Origin: Agromyces aurantiacus | Lineage (GTDB): Bacteria > Actinomycetota > Actinomycetes > Actinomycetales > Microbacteriaceae | DNA: 64,000 bases | Direction: 5' to 3' | Assembly (NCBI RefSeq): GCF_016907355.1 | Contig: NZ_JAFBBW010000001.1 | Span: 1,612,001-1,676,000, forward strand | Shown: positions 24,174-32,708 of the stretch, in pieces | Layout of the letters: each line of letters starts with the position of its first letter | How positions within the stretch are numbered: position 1 is the first letter of the stretch | Made by a program: the position numbers and the translations under genes | The notes under the pieces: model-generated | Seen by the model: the letters and a program-made list of their open reading frames with translations, nothing else | The model's database searches: none | Told to the model about the DNA's origin: nothing

Positions 24174-25474
24174 GATGCGTGTCCCTTCAGGAGTTCGTCG
24201 GCAGCGGCCTCGGTCAGCTGCTCGTCGTCGATCGAGTGTCCCATGCGCGTGCGCTTGGTCTCGAGGTAGCCTGCGTTGACCGAGCCGACGCCCACCACGA
24301 GCGGCAGTCGGTCGGCCACGTGGATGCCGTGCGCCTGCAGCTGGCGCACCTTCTCCGGGTTGTTGGTGAGCAGTCGCACGCGGGCGATGCCCAGGTCGTC
24401 GAGGATGGCGCTCGCTGCCGTGTAGTCGCGCGCGTCGATCGGCAGGCCGAGTGCGAGGTTCGCGTCGAGCGTGTCGAGCCCGCCCTCCTGGAGCCGGTAC
24501 GCGCGGAGCTTGTTGATCAGGCCGATGCCCCGTCCCTCGTGCCCGCGCAGGTAGACCACGACGCCGCCCTGCTCGGCGATCGTCGCGAGCGCCGTGTCGA
24601 GCTGCGGCCCGCACTCGCACTTCAGCGAGCCGAACGCCTCGCCGGTCAGGCACTCGGAGTGCACGCGGGCGATCGCGCCGGCCGGGTCGGCCGCGGGGTC
24701 GCCCGCGATGATCGCGAGGTGGTCGGCGCCGGTGTTCCGGTCGCGGTAGGCCCGCACGCGGAACGTGCCGTGCACGGTCGGCAGGTTCGTCTCGACCTCG
24801 AACTGCACGCGCGAGGACTCCGCGATCGGCGCGGGCGCCTCTCCCGCGCCGAGGTCCTGGCCGCCGTGCCACTCGTGCAGGTACGCGACCAGCGCCTCGA
24901 CGGTCGTGACCGGCAGGTCCTCGCGCTCGCCGAAGGCGATCAGCTCGGGCAGCCGCATCATCTCGCCGTCGTCGGCGATGAGCTCGCCGATGACGCCCAC
25001 CGGCGCGAGGCCGGCGAGCCGCATGAGGTCGACCGCCGCCTCGGTGTGCCCGGCGCGCTCGCGCACGCCGCCGTCGACGGCGCGGAGCGGCAGGATGTGG
25101 CCCGGGCGGATCAGCCGGTCGGGCGTCGCCTCGGGGTCCGCGAGGATCCGCAGCGTGTGCGCCCGGTCGGAGGCGGAGATGCCGGTCGAGATGCGATCCG
25201 CGGCGTCGACCGAGATCGTGTAGGCGGTGCCGCGTGCGTCCTCATTGCGCTGGACCATGAGCGGCAGCCCGAGACGGTCGGCGACCGCGTTCGGCATCGG
25301 GGCGCAGAGGTAGCCGCTCGTGTGGCGCACCATCCACGCGATCCACTCCTGGGTCGCGAACTCGGCGGCCATGATGGCGTCGCCCTCGTTCTCACGGCCC
25401 TCGTCGTCGGCCACGATCACGGGCTTGCCCGCGCGCAGCGCGTCGAGCACCTCGGTCATGCTCGCGAGGCTCAT
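24170..25474 (-). CDS. ribBA: Bifunctional DHBP synthase / GTP cyclohydrolase II
   Basis: 434 residues. The N-terminal half is 3,4-dihydroxy-2-butanone 4-phosphate synthase ([38 protein letters not shown]). The C-terminal half is GTP cyclohydrolase II with zinc ligands in [20 protein letters not shown] and the GTP site [19 protein letters not shown]. Together they make both precursors of riboflavin. Start and end overlap ribE and ribH by four bases each. The long frame upstream is a shadow of ribE. Confidence 0.97.
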   Translation of the reverse strand: MSLASMTEVLDALRAGKPVIVADDEGRENEGDAIMAAEFATQEWIAWMVRHTSGYLCAPMPNAVADRLGLPLMVQRNEDARGTAYTISVDAADRISTGISASDRAHTLRILADPEATPDRLIRPGHILPLRAVDGGVRERAGHTEAAVDLMRLAGLAPVGVIGELIADDGEMMRLPELIAFGEREDLPVTTVEALVAYLHEWHGGQDLGAGEAPAPIAESSRVQFEVETNLPTVHGTFRVRAYRDRNTGADHLAIIAGDPAADPAGAIARVHSECLTGEAFGSLKCECGPQLDTALATIAEQGGVVVYLRGHEGRGIGLINKLRAYRLQEGGLDTLDANLALGLPIDARDYTAASAILDDLGIARVRLLTNNPEKVRQLQAHGIHVADRLPLVVGVGSVNAGYLETKRTRMGHSIDDEQLTEAAADELLKGHAS

Positions 25475-26124
25475 CGGGTGCCTCCGATCGGCTCGGCCAC
25501 GGACGACGGCAACGCGTGGTGCGCGTCCAGGCGCAGCATCCGCTGCACGTGACGCGCGAGCACGTCGGTCTCGAGGTTGACGCGGTCGCCCGCCCCGAGG
25601 CGCCCGAGCGTGGTGGCCGAGAGCGTCTCGGGGATCAGCGACACCTCGAACCACGAGCCGTCCGGCTCGTCGCCGAGCGCCGAGACCGTGAGCGAGACGC
25701 CGTCGACCGCGATCGAGCCCTTGTCGACCACGAGCGCCGCGAGGCCGGCGGGCAGCGAGAAGCGGATGACGCGCCATTCCTCGCCCGGCCGCACCTCGAG
25801 CACCGTGGCGGTGCCGTCGACGTGCCCCTGCACGATGTGGCCGCCGAGCCGGTCGCCCACGAGCGCGGCGCGCTCGAGGTTGACGGGCCGGCCCTCGGCG
25901 ACGCCGTCGAGGGTCGACATGCGCAGGGTCTGCGCCATGACGTCGGCGGTGAACGACGTCGCATCGGCGTCGACGACGGTCAGGCACACGCCCGAGACCG
26001 CGATCGAGTCGCCGTGCCGGACGCCGTCGACGACCTTCGGCCCGCGGACCGTGAGCCGCAGCACATCGGCGTGCGGCTCGACGCGCGTGACCTCGCCGAG
26101 TTCCTCGATGATTCCGGTGAACAT
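25471..26124 (-). CDS. ribE: Riboflavin synthase alpha chain
   Basis: 217 residues. Dismutates two lumazine molecules to riboflavin. The tandem lumazine-binding repeats are evident: MFTGIIEELGEV at the very N-terminus, GDSIAVSGVCLTVV in the first barrel and GSIAVDGVSLTVSAL in the second, plus GHIVQGHVDGTA. It starts one base after the ribD stop and overlaps ribBA by four bases. Confidence 0.97.
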   Translation of the reverse strand: MFTGIIEELGEVTRVEPHADVLRLTVRGPKVVDGVRHGDSIAVSGVCLTVVDADATSFTADVMAQTLRMSTLDGVAEGRPVNLERAALVGDRLGGHIVQGHVDGTATVLEVRPGEEWRVIRFSLPAGLAALVVDKGSIAVDGVSLTVSALGDEPDGSWFEVSLIPETLSATTLGRLGAGDRVNLETDVLARHVQRMLRLDAHHALPSSVAEPIGGTR

Positions 26125-26125
26125 G

Positions 26126-27190
26126 TCAGGCCCTTTCTGGGGTGGAGGTGTCGGTGCGCTCGGCGAGGCGGGGGCGCGCCACGATGAGCACGTCGTCGCC
26201 GAGTCGGATCAGGTCGGTGAAGGCGAAGGCGAGGGCATCGGCGATCGTCCCGATGCCGAGGTCGCCGATCGCGGTGCGCGGGCCGCCGATGAGCGACGGC
26301 GCGAGGTAGACGAGCAGTTCGTCGGCGAGGCCGGCCCGGAGGAACGCGCTCGCGAGTGTGGGGCCGCCCTCGATGAAGAGCGAGCGGATGCCGCGACGCT
26401 GGAGTTCGGCGAGATCGGCCGCGAGGTCGGCACCCGACATCCGGATCGCCTCGTGCGGATGCCGCGCGAGCGCCGCCTCGGCCGGGACCTCTCGCCGGCC
26501 GAACACGACCGGGACGGGCTGCGACTCGAGCAGTTCGCCGTCGGCGTCACGCGCGGTGAGGGCGGGATCATCCGCGAGCAGGGTCCCGGTGCCGACCGCG
26601 ATCCCGTCGGATGCCGCGCGGCGGTGGTGCACGTCGGCGCGCGCCTCGGGCCCGGTGATCCACCGGCTCGTGCCGTCGGCCGCCGCCGCGCGCCCGTCGA
26701 GGCTCGACGCCCACTTGACCGTGACGCGCGGTCGGCGCCGGCGCGCGGCGAACAGCCAGTCCTCCAGGAACGCCTCGACCTCGTTGGCGAGGACGCCGGC
26801 GGTCACCTCGACGCCCGCGGAACGGAGCGTCCGCGCGCCGCCGGAGGAGTGGTCGCCCGGGTCCTCGACGGCGTACACCACGCGGGCGACGCCGGCATCG
26901 ATGAGCGCCTGGGCGCACGGTCCGGTGCGGCCGGTGTGGTTGCACGGCTCGAGCGTGACGACCGCCGTCGCCCCGTGCGCCGCGCCGGGCGGCAGCGTGG
27001 AGATCGCGTCGACCTCGGCGTGGGGGGTGCCCGCGCCGCGGTGCCAGCCCTCGGCGAGCACATCGCCCGAGGGGGAGAGGATGACGCATCCGACGCGGGG
27101 ATTCACCCCGCGGGCCGGGCCGCGCTCGGCGAGTTCGAGCGCCCGGCGCATGGCGGCGGCGTCGCTCGCCGCCTGCGTCGCCGTGGACAT
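26126..27190 (-). CDS. ribD: Bifunctional riboflavin deaminase/reductase
   Basis: 354 residues. The N-terminal cytidine-deaminase-like domain holds the zinc site HAEVDA and PCNHTGRTGPC; the C-terminal domain is the NADPH reductase (VTVKWASSLDGRAAAADG, SRWITGPEAR, FIEGGPTLASAFL). It carries out the two middle steps of riboflavin synthesis. First gene of the operon, preceded by an FMN riboswitch. The start is the ATG right after an AGCAGGCTCCC leader without a strong Shine-Dalgarno. Confidence 0.96.
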   Translation of the reverse strand: MSTATQAASDAAAMRRALELAERGPARGVNPRVGCVILSPSGDVLAEGWHRGAGTPHAEVDAISTLPPGAAHGATAVVTLEPCNHTGRTGPCAQALIDAGVARVVYAVEDPGDHSSGGARTLRSAGVEVTAGVLANEVEAFLEDWLFAARRRRPRVTVKWASSLDGRAAAADGTSRWITGPEARADVHHRRAASDGIAVGTGTLLADDPALTARDADGELLESQPVPVVFGRREVPAEAALARHPHEAIRMSGADLAADLAELQRRGIRSLFIEGGPTLASAFLRAGLADELLVYLAPSLIGGPRTAIGDLGIGTIADALAFAFTDLIRLGDDVLIVARPRLAERTDTSTPERA

Positions 27191-27235
27191 GGGAGCCTGC
27201 TTTCCGGCTCCGGGTCTCCCGGCGGCGCCGGAAAC

Positions 27236-27262
27236 GTCGACGGCGCCACCGGCGTCGTCGAC
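27236..27262 (-). terminator. Expression-platform hairpin of the FMN riboswitch
   Basis: A 12-bp stem (arms GTCGACGACGCC and GGCGCCGTCGAC on the minus strand, one mismatch) with a three-base loop begins two bases after the aptamer and lies about 45 bases before the ribD start. It is a good candidate for the FMN-dependent terminator; no T-run follows. Confidence 0.55.
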
Positions 27263-27263
27263 A

Positions 27264-27402
27264 CGTGCCGCCTCCCATCCGGACTTTCACCGTCGGTACC
27301 GGAGTTCCACCGGTTCAACCGCTCGCGCGCGGCCGGACGGCCACGCGCTCCCGGCTCGCGGACTTTCACCGCCGGTTCGGACTTGCACCGACCCCGGAGC
27401 AC
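27264..27402 (-). ncRNA. FMN riboswitch (RFN element)
   Basis: All conserved blocks of the FMN aptamer are visible on the minus strand in order: GGGGTCGGTGCAAGTCC, CGGCGGTGAAAGTCCGCGAG, a variable GC-rich arm, GGTGGAACTCCGGTACCGAC, GGTGAAAGTCCGGATGGGAG and closing GGCGGCAC. The aptamer lies directly upstream of ribD and would lower expression of the whole rib operon when FMN is plentiful. Confidence 0.95.
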
Positions 27403-27477
27403 GTTTCGTGTTCGATTCTAGGTCAACGCGCCGACGGGGCGGGTATTCCCGCCGTCATGCGCCGCCGTGCGCCGGCG

Positions 27478-28725
27478 TCAGCGGCACGCCTTCGCGGCGT
27501 CGATCTGCGCGTCGGTCGGCCGCCCGTACGCCTCGATGCCCGAGCCCGGCAGGTCGTAGCCCATGCCGATCGCCCACGCGGTGGCCCACGTCTCGTGGTC
27601 GCCGGCGAACGGCTCGGCCGCGAAGATCGCGTAGCACTCGTCGCGGAGGACCTGCGTGTGCCCGACCTCGTGGACCACGACCGCCTCGGCGTTCTCGTCG
27701 GTGCTCCACTCGCGTTCGATGCTCTCGGTCAGCGAGATGAGCCCCCAGCCGTCGCCCTCTGGCTTGAACTCGGCGGTGCCCGAGTACCAGGCGTCGCTCG
27801 AGAGCCCCGCGACCTCCCACGCCCACACGAAGTCGAGCTCGACGCCGGCCGCGATCGAGCGCGCGAACGCCTCGATGTCGGCTCGGACCGGGTAGGCGCG
27901 GCGGTGCTCCTCCTCGGCGGCGTGCGATGCGCGCACCTCCGCGACCGCGGCGGTGAGTTGCGCGAAGCGATCGGCGTCGCCCGATGAGACGGTCGGCGAG
28001 TGGCGGATGCCGTCGAGGGCGTCCTGCACCGCGACCCGGGCGGCGTAGCTCGCCGACGGGCTCGCCTCCAGCGCCTGTCCGACGAGTTCCTCGGTGCCCG
28101 CCAGGAGCTCCTCCATGGCGGTCGAGACGGCCACGGTGCCGTTCGCGACCTCGTCGGCCGCATCGTCGAACCGCGCTGCGGCCTGGTTGCGGGACGGGAT
28201 GAGCTCGGTCAGCCGCCACAGGTCGGCGTAGCGTTCCCAGGCCGGGGCCGGCGAGCCCGGTTCGCCGAGATCGGCGAGGCCGGCCGGCCCCTCCGGCGGG
28301 TCGTCGAGGATCGCGCGAGCCGACGCGATGCGCTCCTCGAGGGCGGCCCGGTCCTCGTCGCGGACCAGCTCGCCGGTCGCCGTCGCGAGCAGGTTCTCGG
28401 CCCGCGCGACCGCGGACTCCCCGCGGTCGGCGGTGGCGGTGTACGACGTGCTCGCGTCGTCGAATCGCGCGTCGGCGGTCGCCCACGCCGGCCACACCTC
28501 GGCGTGGGCGACCGAAGCGGCCAGCTGGTGGCCGGCGAGTGCGGTCGCGATGACGCCGGCGATCGCGATCACCGCCGCGCCGGTGCCGAGGCGACGGGGC
28601 GGGCGCGGGGCGTGGGCGGGCGCCGGACCGGGCTCCGGTCGGGGCGGGTCGGCGACCTCGGCCTCGACGGCCTCGACGCCATCGGGTTCCGCGGCGTCGG
28701 GTTCCGCGGCGTCGGGTGAACGCAT
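27478..28725 (-). CDS. Membrane-anchored protein with an HEXXH motif
   Basis: 415 residues. An acidic, Pro-rich cytoplasmic N-terminus (containing the duplicated AAEPD) precedes one membrane helix at about 48-70; the rest is outside the cell. Two long Ala/Glu/Arg-rich helices (about 90-290) lead to a C-terminal domain with VVVHEVGH at 349-356, followed by HETWATAWAIG and a Cys pair (DECYAIF ... KACR-end). HEVGH plus a downstream HE/acidic motif is the layout of a zinc metallopeptidase, but the family is not one I recognise, and catalysis is inferred only. ATG at 28725 chosen for its AGAGGA ribosome site. Confidence 0.65.
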   Translation of the reverse strand: MRSPDAAEPDAAEPDGVEAVEAEVADPPRPEPGPAPAHAPRPPRRLGTGAAVIAIAGVIATALAGHQLAASVAHAEVWPAWATADARFDDASTSYTATADRGESAVARAENLLATATGELVRDEDRAALEERIASARAILDDPPEGPAGLADLGEPGSPAPAWERYADLWRLTELIPSRNQAAARFDDAADEVANGTVAVSTAMEELLAGTEELVGQALEASPSASYAARVAVQDALDGIRHSPTVSSGDADRFAQLTAAVAEVRASHAAEEEHRRAYPVRADIEAFARSIAAGVELDFVWAWEVAGLSSDAWYSGTAEFKPEGDGWGLISLTESIEREWSTDENAEAVVVHEVGHTQVLRDECYAIFAAEPFAGDHETWATAWAIGMGYDLPGSGIEAYGRPTDAQIDAAKACR

Positions 28726-28805
28726 GCGATCCTCTCGTGCGATCGTTCGGGCGACCGCGAGGCTCACGCTACCGGGCGGCGTCCTCCGCTTCGATCACGA
28801 TCGCG

Positions 28806-29801
28806 TCACGCCGAGTCGACCAGTCCCCGTGCGGTCCCCTCGTCGATGATGAGGTCGGTGATCAGCTCGGCGGCGAGCGCTCCGGTCAGGCCGGGGAGCT
28901 TCGCCCGTCCCGAGACCACGCAGATGCGTCTGGGCGCCCGGCGCAGCGTCGCGAAGTCGGGTCCGGTGCCGCGGGCGTTCAGCGCGATGCCGTCGGTCGA
29001 CCCGTCCGCGCGGTAGAACACCGTCGCCACGTCGCCGACGACGCCGTCGCGCGAGAGCGACTCGTAGTCGGCCCGCTCGAGGTACCCGCCCTGGTACACG
29101 TGGCTCGGCACCTCGGCGAAGGGCGAGCCGATGCCGAAGATCGCGACGTCCATGGCGGCCTGCAGGTCGAGCAGGCGCCGGGTGCTGCGTTCGCGCCAGA
29201 ACGCCTCCTTCGTCGCGGGGTCGTCGAAGAACGCGGGGACCGGGAACTGCTGCACGCGCGCGCCGAACGCGTCGCCGAAGCGGCGGAGCAGCTCGCTCGC
29301 GTAGAGGATGCCCGTCGTGCGGAGGTTGCCGGCGCCGTTCAGCTGCACGACCTCGGAGTTGTGGGTCGCCTTGGGTGCGAGGTGCCGGCTCATGGCGCTC
29401 ATGGTCGAGCCCCAGGCGACGCCGATGGTCTGGTTCGAGTCGATGAACCGGGTGAGAATCCGTGCAGCAGACAGCGCGACGCGCTCGAGCCGGTCGACGT
29501 CGCTGGCGTGGTCGGGCACGGGCACGACGTGAGCCGAGACCTCGTACCGCTCGAGGATCTCCTGCTCGAGCCGGCTCGGGAGGTCGAGGGGGGAGTGGAT
29601 CGAGATCTCGACGAGCCCGGTGGCGCGCGCATGGCTCAACAGGCGCGAGACCGAGGATCGCGAGGTGTGCAGCTCCGTCGCGATCGCGTCCATCGTGAGG
29701 TCCTGCAGGTAGTACAGGTGCGCCGCGCGCAGCGCGTCGCGGGTCTTGCCGGAGGGCAGCTCGCCCGCGGCCGCGGGCCCCGCGGCATCCGTGACCGTCA
29801 T
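28806..29801 (-). CDS. SorC/DeoR-type sugar-binding regulator, probably of the glycerol genes
   Basis: 331 residues. An N-terminal helix-turn-helix (LTMDAIATELHTSRSSVSRLL, given here as LTMDAIATEL and HTSRSSVSRLL, about residues 33-53) is joined to the SorC sugar-phosphate-binding domain (IGVAWGSTMSAM, VVQLNGAGNL, FGIGSPF, TGPDFATL). SorC proteins bind phosphorylated sugars as inducers; glycerol 3-phosphate or a related triose phosphate is a natural guess because the gene is divergent from glpD-glpF-glpK. ATG chosen for AAGGAGACGACG upstream. Longer N-terminal extension rejected because it runs through the operator. Confidence 0.82.
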   Translation of the reverse strand: MTVTDAAGPAAAGELPSGKTRDALRAAHLYYLQDLTMDAIATELHTSRSSVSRLLSHARATGLVEISIHSPLDLPSRLEQEILERYEVSAHVVPVPDHASDVDRLERVALSAARILTRFIDSNQTIGVAWGSTMSAMSRHLAPKATHNSEVVQLNGAGNLRTTGILYASELLRRFGDAFGARVQQFPVPAFFDDPATKEAFWRERSTRRLLDLQAAMDVAIFGIGSPFAEVPSHVYQGGYLERADYESLSRDGVVGDVATVFYRADGSTDGIALNARGTGPDFATLRRAPRRICVVSGRAKLPGLTGALAAELITDLIIDEGTARGLVDSA

Positions 29802-29814
29802 CGTCGTCTCCTTC

Positions 29815-29856
29815 TGCACGTTTGTGCAATCGGCTTGCAAGCATGTGCGCATGTGC
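29815..29856. promoter_or_regulatory. Candidate operator between the SorC regulator and glpD
   Basis: Contains the inverted repeat TGCAC-GTTT-GTGCA (29815-29828), then TTGCAAGCA, then a perfect tandem repeat GCATGTGC GCATGTGC (29841-29856). Such clustered GTGCA/TGCAC half-sites in the divergent space fit a SorC-type tetramer acting on both genes. Confidence 0.5.
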
Positions 29857-29926
29857 TCACGATGTATTCATCCACAGCCGGCCCGCACTCGCAAGCCGCC
29901 GTGTCCAACGCTTCGAAAGGACAGCG

Positions 29927-31675
29927 ATGTCGCCCATCACGTCGTCGACGACCCGCCCGCAGCCCGCGTCCCGTCCGCGCGTCGAGGTCTCGGCCCTCCG
30001 CGCCCGCCCGACCGCCGAGGTCGTGATCATCGGCGGCGGCATCAACGGGATCGCCACGTTCCGCGACCTGGCGCTCCAGGGCGTCGACGTCGTGCTCGTC
30101 GAGCGCGACGACTTCGTCTCGGGCGCGTCGGCCGCGTCGAGCCACATGATCCACGGCGGCATCCGCTACCTCGAGAACGGCGAGTTCCGTCTCGTCCAGG
30201 AGTCGGTCCAGGAGCGCAACGGACTGCTGCGGATCGCCCCGCACTACGTCAAGCCGCTGCGCACGACCGTGCCGATCTACTCGACCTTCTCCGGCATCCT
30301 CTCGGCGCCGCTCCGGTTCCTGACCCACCGCCAGGGCGCGCCCACCGAGCGCGGCGCTGCGCTCATCAAGACCGGCCTGACCATCTACGACGCCTTCTCG
30401 CGCGACGGCGGCAGCGTGCCCCGGCACCGCTTCCTCGGGCGCTCGCGCTCGCTCGCCGAGCTGCCCGCGCTCAACCCCGCCCTGAAGTACACCGCGACCT
30501 ACTACGACGCGAGCATGCACGACCCCGAGCGGCTCGCGCTCGACGTGCTGTTCGACGGGCTCGCGGCCGGGCCGCACGCGCGCGCCGTCAACCACGTCGA
30601 GGCGATCGGCTTCGGCGCTCGCGGCGTGCGCGTGCGCGACGCGGTCACCGGCGACGAGTTCGACCTCGCCGCCGACGTGGTCGTCAACACCTCCGGGCCG
30701 TGGACCGACCTGACGAACGCGCAGCTCGGGCGCGAGACCGCGCACATGGGCGGCACCAAGGGCTCCCACATCGTGCTGGACCACCCTGAGCTGCTCGCCG
30801 CCACCGGCGGCCGCGAGATCTTCTTCGAGCACGAGGACGGCCGCATCGTGCTGATCTACCCGCTCAAGGGACGCGTCATGGTCGGCACGACCGACCTCGA
30901 GCACGACATGCGCGAGCCCGCCGTGTGCACCGAGGAGGAGGTCGACTACTTCTTCGACCTCGTCGCGCACGTTTTCCCAGGCATCGCGGTCGACCGGTCG
31001 CAGATCGTCTACCGCTTCTCCGGCGTGCGGCCGCTGCCGCGCCACGACGACACCCAGCCCGGCTTCGTCAGCCGCGACTACCGCATCGAGCGCGCGGAGG
31101 TGGCCGAGCGACCCGGTACGACGCTCCTGAGTCTCGTCGGGGGCAAGTGGACCACGTTCCGGGCGCTCGCCGAGCACCTCGCCGACGAGGTCCTCGAGCT
31201 CGTCGGGCGCCGGCGCGTGCGCTCCACGAAGGGGCTTCCCATCGGAGGTGGAGCCGGGTTCCCGACGACCGACGACGCGCGGCTCGTGTGGATCGCCGGC
31301 CACGGCGACGGCGTCGGCCGCGCGCGCGCCGAGGCGCTCCTCGACCGCTACGGCACGCGCGCCGAGGCGCTGATCGCCGAGGTCGAGGGGGCCCCCGAGA
31401 CCCCGCTCGCCGGCCACGACGGGTACAGCCGCGAGGAGATCGCGTGGCTCACCCGCAACGAGCAGGTCGTGCACCTCGCCGACGTCGTGTTCCGGCGCAC
31501 GAGCCTCGCCTTCACCGGGTCGCTCACGACGGCGCTGCTCGACGAGCTCGCGGAGGTCGTCGGCGACGAGCTCGGGTGGGATGCCGCAGGGCGCCGCGCC
31601 CAGGTCGAGGCCACGCGCCGCGTGCTCGCCGACCGGCACGGGGTCGTGCTCGGGCAGGTGTCGCTGACCCGGTAG
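29927..31675 (+). CDS. glpD: Glycerol-3-phosphate dehydrogenase (quinone, FAD)
   Basis: 582 residues. Oxidises glycerol 3-phosphate to dihydroxyacetone phosphate and passes electrons to quinone at the membrane. The FAD-binding Rossmann motif EVVIIGGGINGIATFRDLAL begins near residue 27; SSHMIHGGIRYLENGEF, GTKGSHIVLDHPEL, LVGGKWTTFRALAEH and the C-terminal GlpD cap domain follow. The ATG at 29927 follows CGAAAGGACAGC; the frame open to 29822 has no better site. A 208-bp gap with a hairpin repeat separates it from glpF. Confidence 0.95.
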   Translation: MSPITSSTTRPQPASRPRVEVSALRARPTAEVVIIGGGINGIATFRDLALQGVDVVLVERDDFVSGASAASSHMIHGGIRYLENGEFRLVQESVQERNGLLRIAPHYVKPLRTTVPIYSTFSGILSAPLRFLTHRQGAPTERGAALIKTGLTIYDAFSRDGGSVPRHRFLGRSRSLAELPALNPALKYTATYYDASMHDPERLALDVLFDGLAAGPHARAVNHVEAIGFGARGVRVRDAVTGDEFDLAADVVVNTSGPWTDLTNAQLGRETAHMGGTKGSHIVLDHPELLAATGGREIFFEHEDGRIVLIYPLKGRVMVGTTDLEHDMREPAVCTEEEVDYFFDLVAHVFPGIAVDRSQIVYRFSGVRPLPRHDDTQPGFVSRDYRIERAEVAERPGTTLLSLVGGKWTTFRALAEHLADEVLELVGRRRVRSTKGLPIGGGAGFPTTDDARLVWIAGHGDGVGRARAEALLDRYGTRAEALIAEVEGAPETPLAGHDGYSREEIAWLTRNEQVVHLADVVFRRTSLAFTGSLTTALLDELAEVVGDELGWDAAGRRAQVEATRRVLADRHGVVLGQVSLTR

Positions 31676-31684
31676 CGCCGCCCT

Positions 31685-31769
31685 GTGCGGGTCGAGGAGC
31701 CGCGAAGCGGCGTCTCGAGACCCTCGCGAACGGTCTCGAGACGCGCCTGCGGCGCTCCTCGACCCGCAC
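31685..31769. repeat. Pair of 34-nt REP-like repeats in inverted orientation (cruciform)
   Basis: Two copies of the GGGTCGAGGAG ... GTCTCGAGACC element face each other (31689-31722 plus, 31732-31765 minus) with nine bases between. The outer 16-nt arms (31685-31700 and 31754-31769) are perfectly complementary and extend beyond the element. Inner hairpins GCCGC-GAA-GCGGC and, on the minus strand, GCGCC-GCA-GGCGC differ in sequence but keep pairing. It lies between glpD and glpF and could reduce read-through. Confidence 0.8.
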
Positions 31770-31883
31770 GGGATCTTGCACAGACGTGCACGCCGGACCG
31801 CCGCTTTCCGGCCGATTCCGCGGGTACGTTTCATCGGGGTCGCGCCCTGACGCGGCATCCCGCTTCAACGAAAGAAGGTCAAC

Positions 31884-32642
31884 GTGGACAATCTCGGTGT
31901 CGTGTTCCTCTCGGAACTCGTCGGCACGGCCATGCTCGTGCTCCTCGGCTGCGGCGTCGTCGCCAACGTCGCCCTGGCGAAGAACAAGGGCTTCGGCGGC
32001 GGCTTCCTGATGGTCAACTTCGGCTGGGGCCTCGCGGTCTTCGCGGGCGTCATCGTCGCCTACGCGTCGGGGGCGCACCTCAACCCCGCCGTCACCCTCG
32101 GGCTCGTCGCGAACGGCCGCACGGAGTTCGTGCCGGGCGTGCCCGTCGACGCGCTCTCCGTGCTCACCTACATCGCCGCGCAGCTCCTCGGGGCGTTCCT
32201 CGGCGCCATCGCGTGCTGGCTCGCGTACAAGCAGCACTTCGACGCTGAGCCCGAGCCGGCCACCAAGCTCGGCGTGTTCTCGACCGGTCCCGCCATCCGC
32301 TCCTACGGCTGGAACCTCGTGACCGAGGTCATCGGCACGTTCGTGCTCGTGTTCGTCGTGATCGGGTTCGGCCGCAACGGCGACGCCTCGGGTCTCGCCG
32401 CGCTCGGCGCGCTGCCCGTGGCCCTGCTCGTCGTCGGCATCGGCGCCTCGCTCGGCGGTCCGACCGGCTACGCGATCAACCCGGCCCGCGACCTCGGCCC
32501 CCGCATCGCGCACGCCGTGCTGCCCATCGCGGGCAAGGGCGGATCCGACTGGGCCTACTCGTGGGTTCCCGTCGTCGGTCCCATCGTCGGCGGCCTGCTC
32601 GCCGGCTGGGCCGCGATCCCGCTGCTGCCGCTGCTCGGCTGA
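31884..32642 (+). CDS. glpF: Glycerol facilitator (aquaglyceroporin)
   Basis: 252 residues, MIP family. Six membrane helices with the two selectivity motifs HLNPAVTLG (first half) and AINPARDLGPR (second half); the Asp after the second NPA marks glycerol-conducting members. It starts with GTG after AAGAAGGTC. It sits between glpD and glpK, so it supplies their substrate. Confidence 0.95.
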   Translation: MDNLGVVFLSELVGTAMLVLLGCGVVANVALAKNKGFGGGFLMVNFGWGLAVFAGVIVAYASGAHLNPAVTLGLVANGRTEFVPGVPVDALSVLTYIAAQLLGAFLGAIACWLAYKQHFDAEPEPATKLGVFSTGPAIRSYGWNLVTEVIGTFVLVFVVIGFGRNGDASGLAALGALPVALLVVGIGASLGGPTGYAINPARDLGPRIAHAVLPIAGKGGSDWAYSWVPVVGPIVGGLLAGWAAIPLLPLLG

Positions 32643-32708
32643 CCCGCGGCATCCGCACCACCCTCGTTCATCCCCTCATCCATTCACTGACAGCAACGGA
32701 GTTCTCAG

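Noticed and set aside
31685..31769. Inverted repeat as the ends of an insertion sequence
   Set aside because: Only nine bases separate the two elements and no transposase is present.
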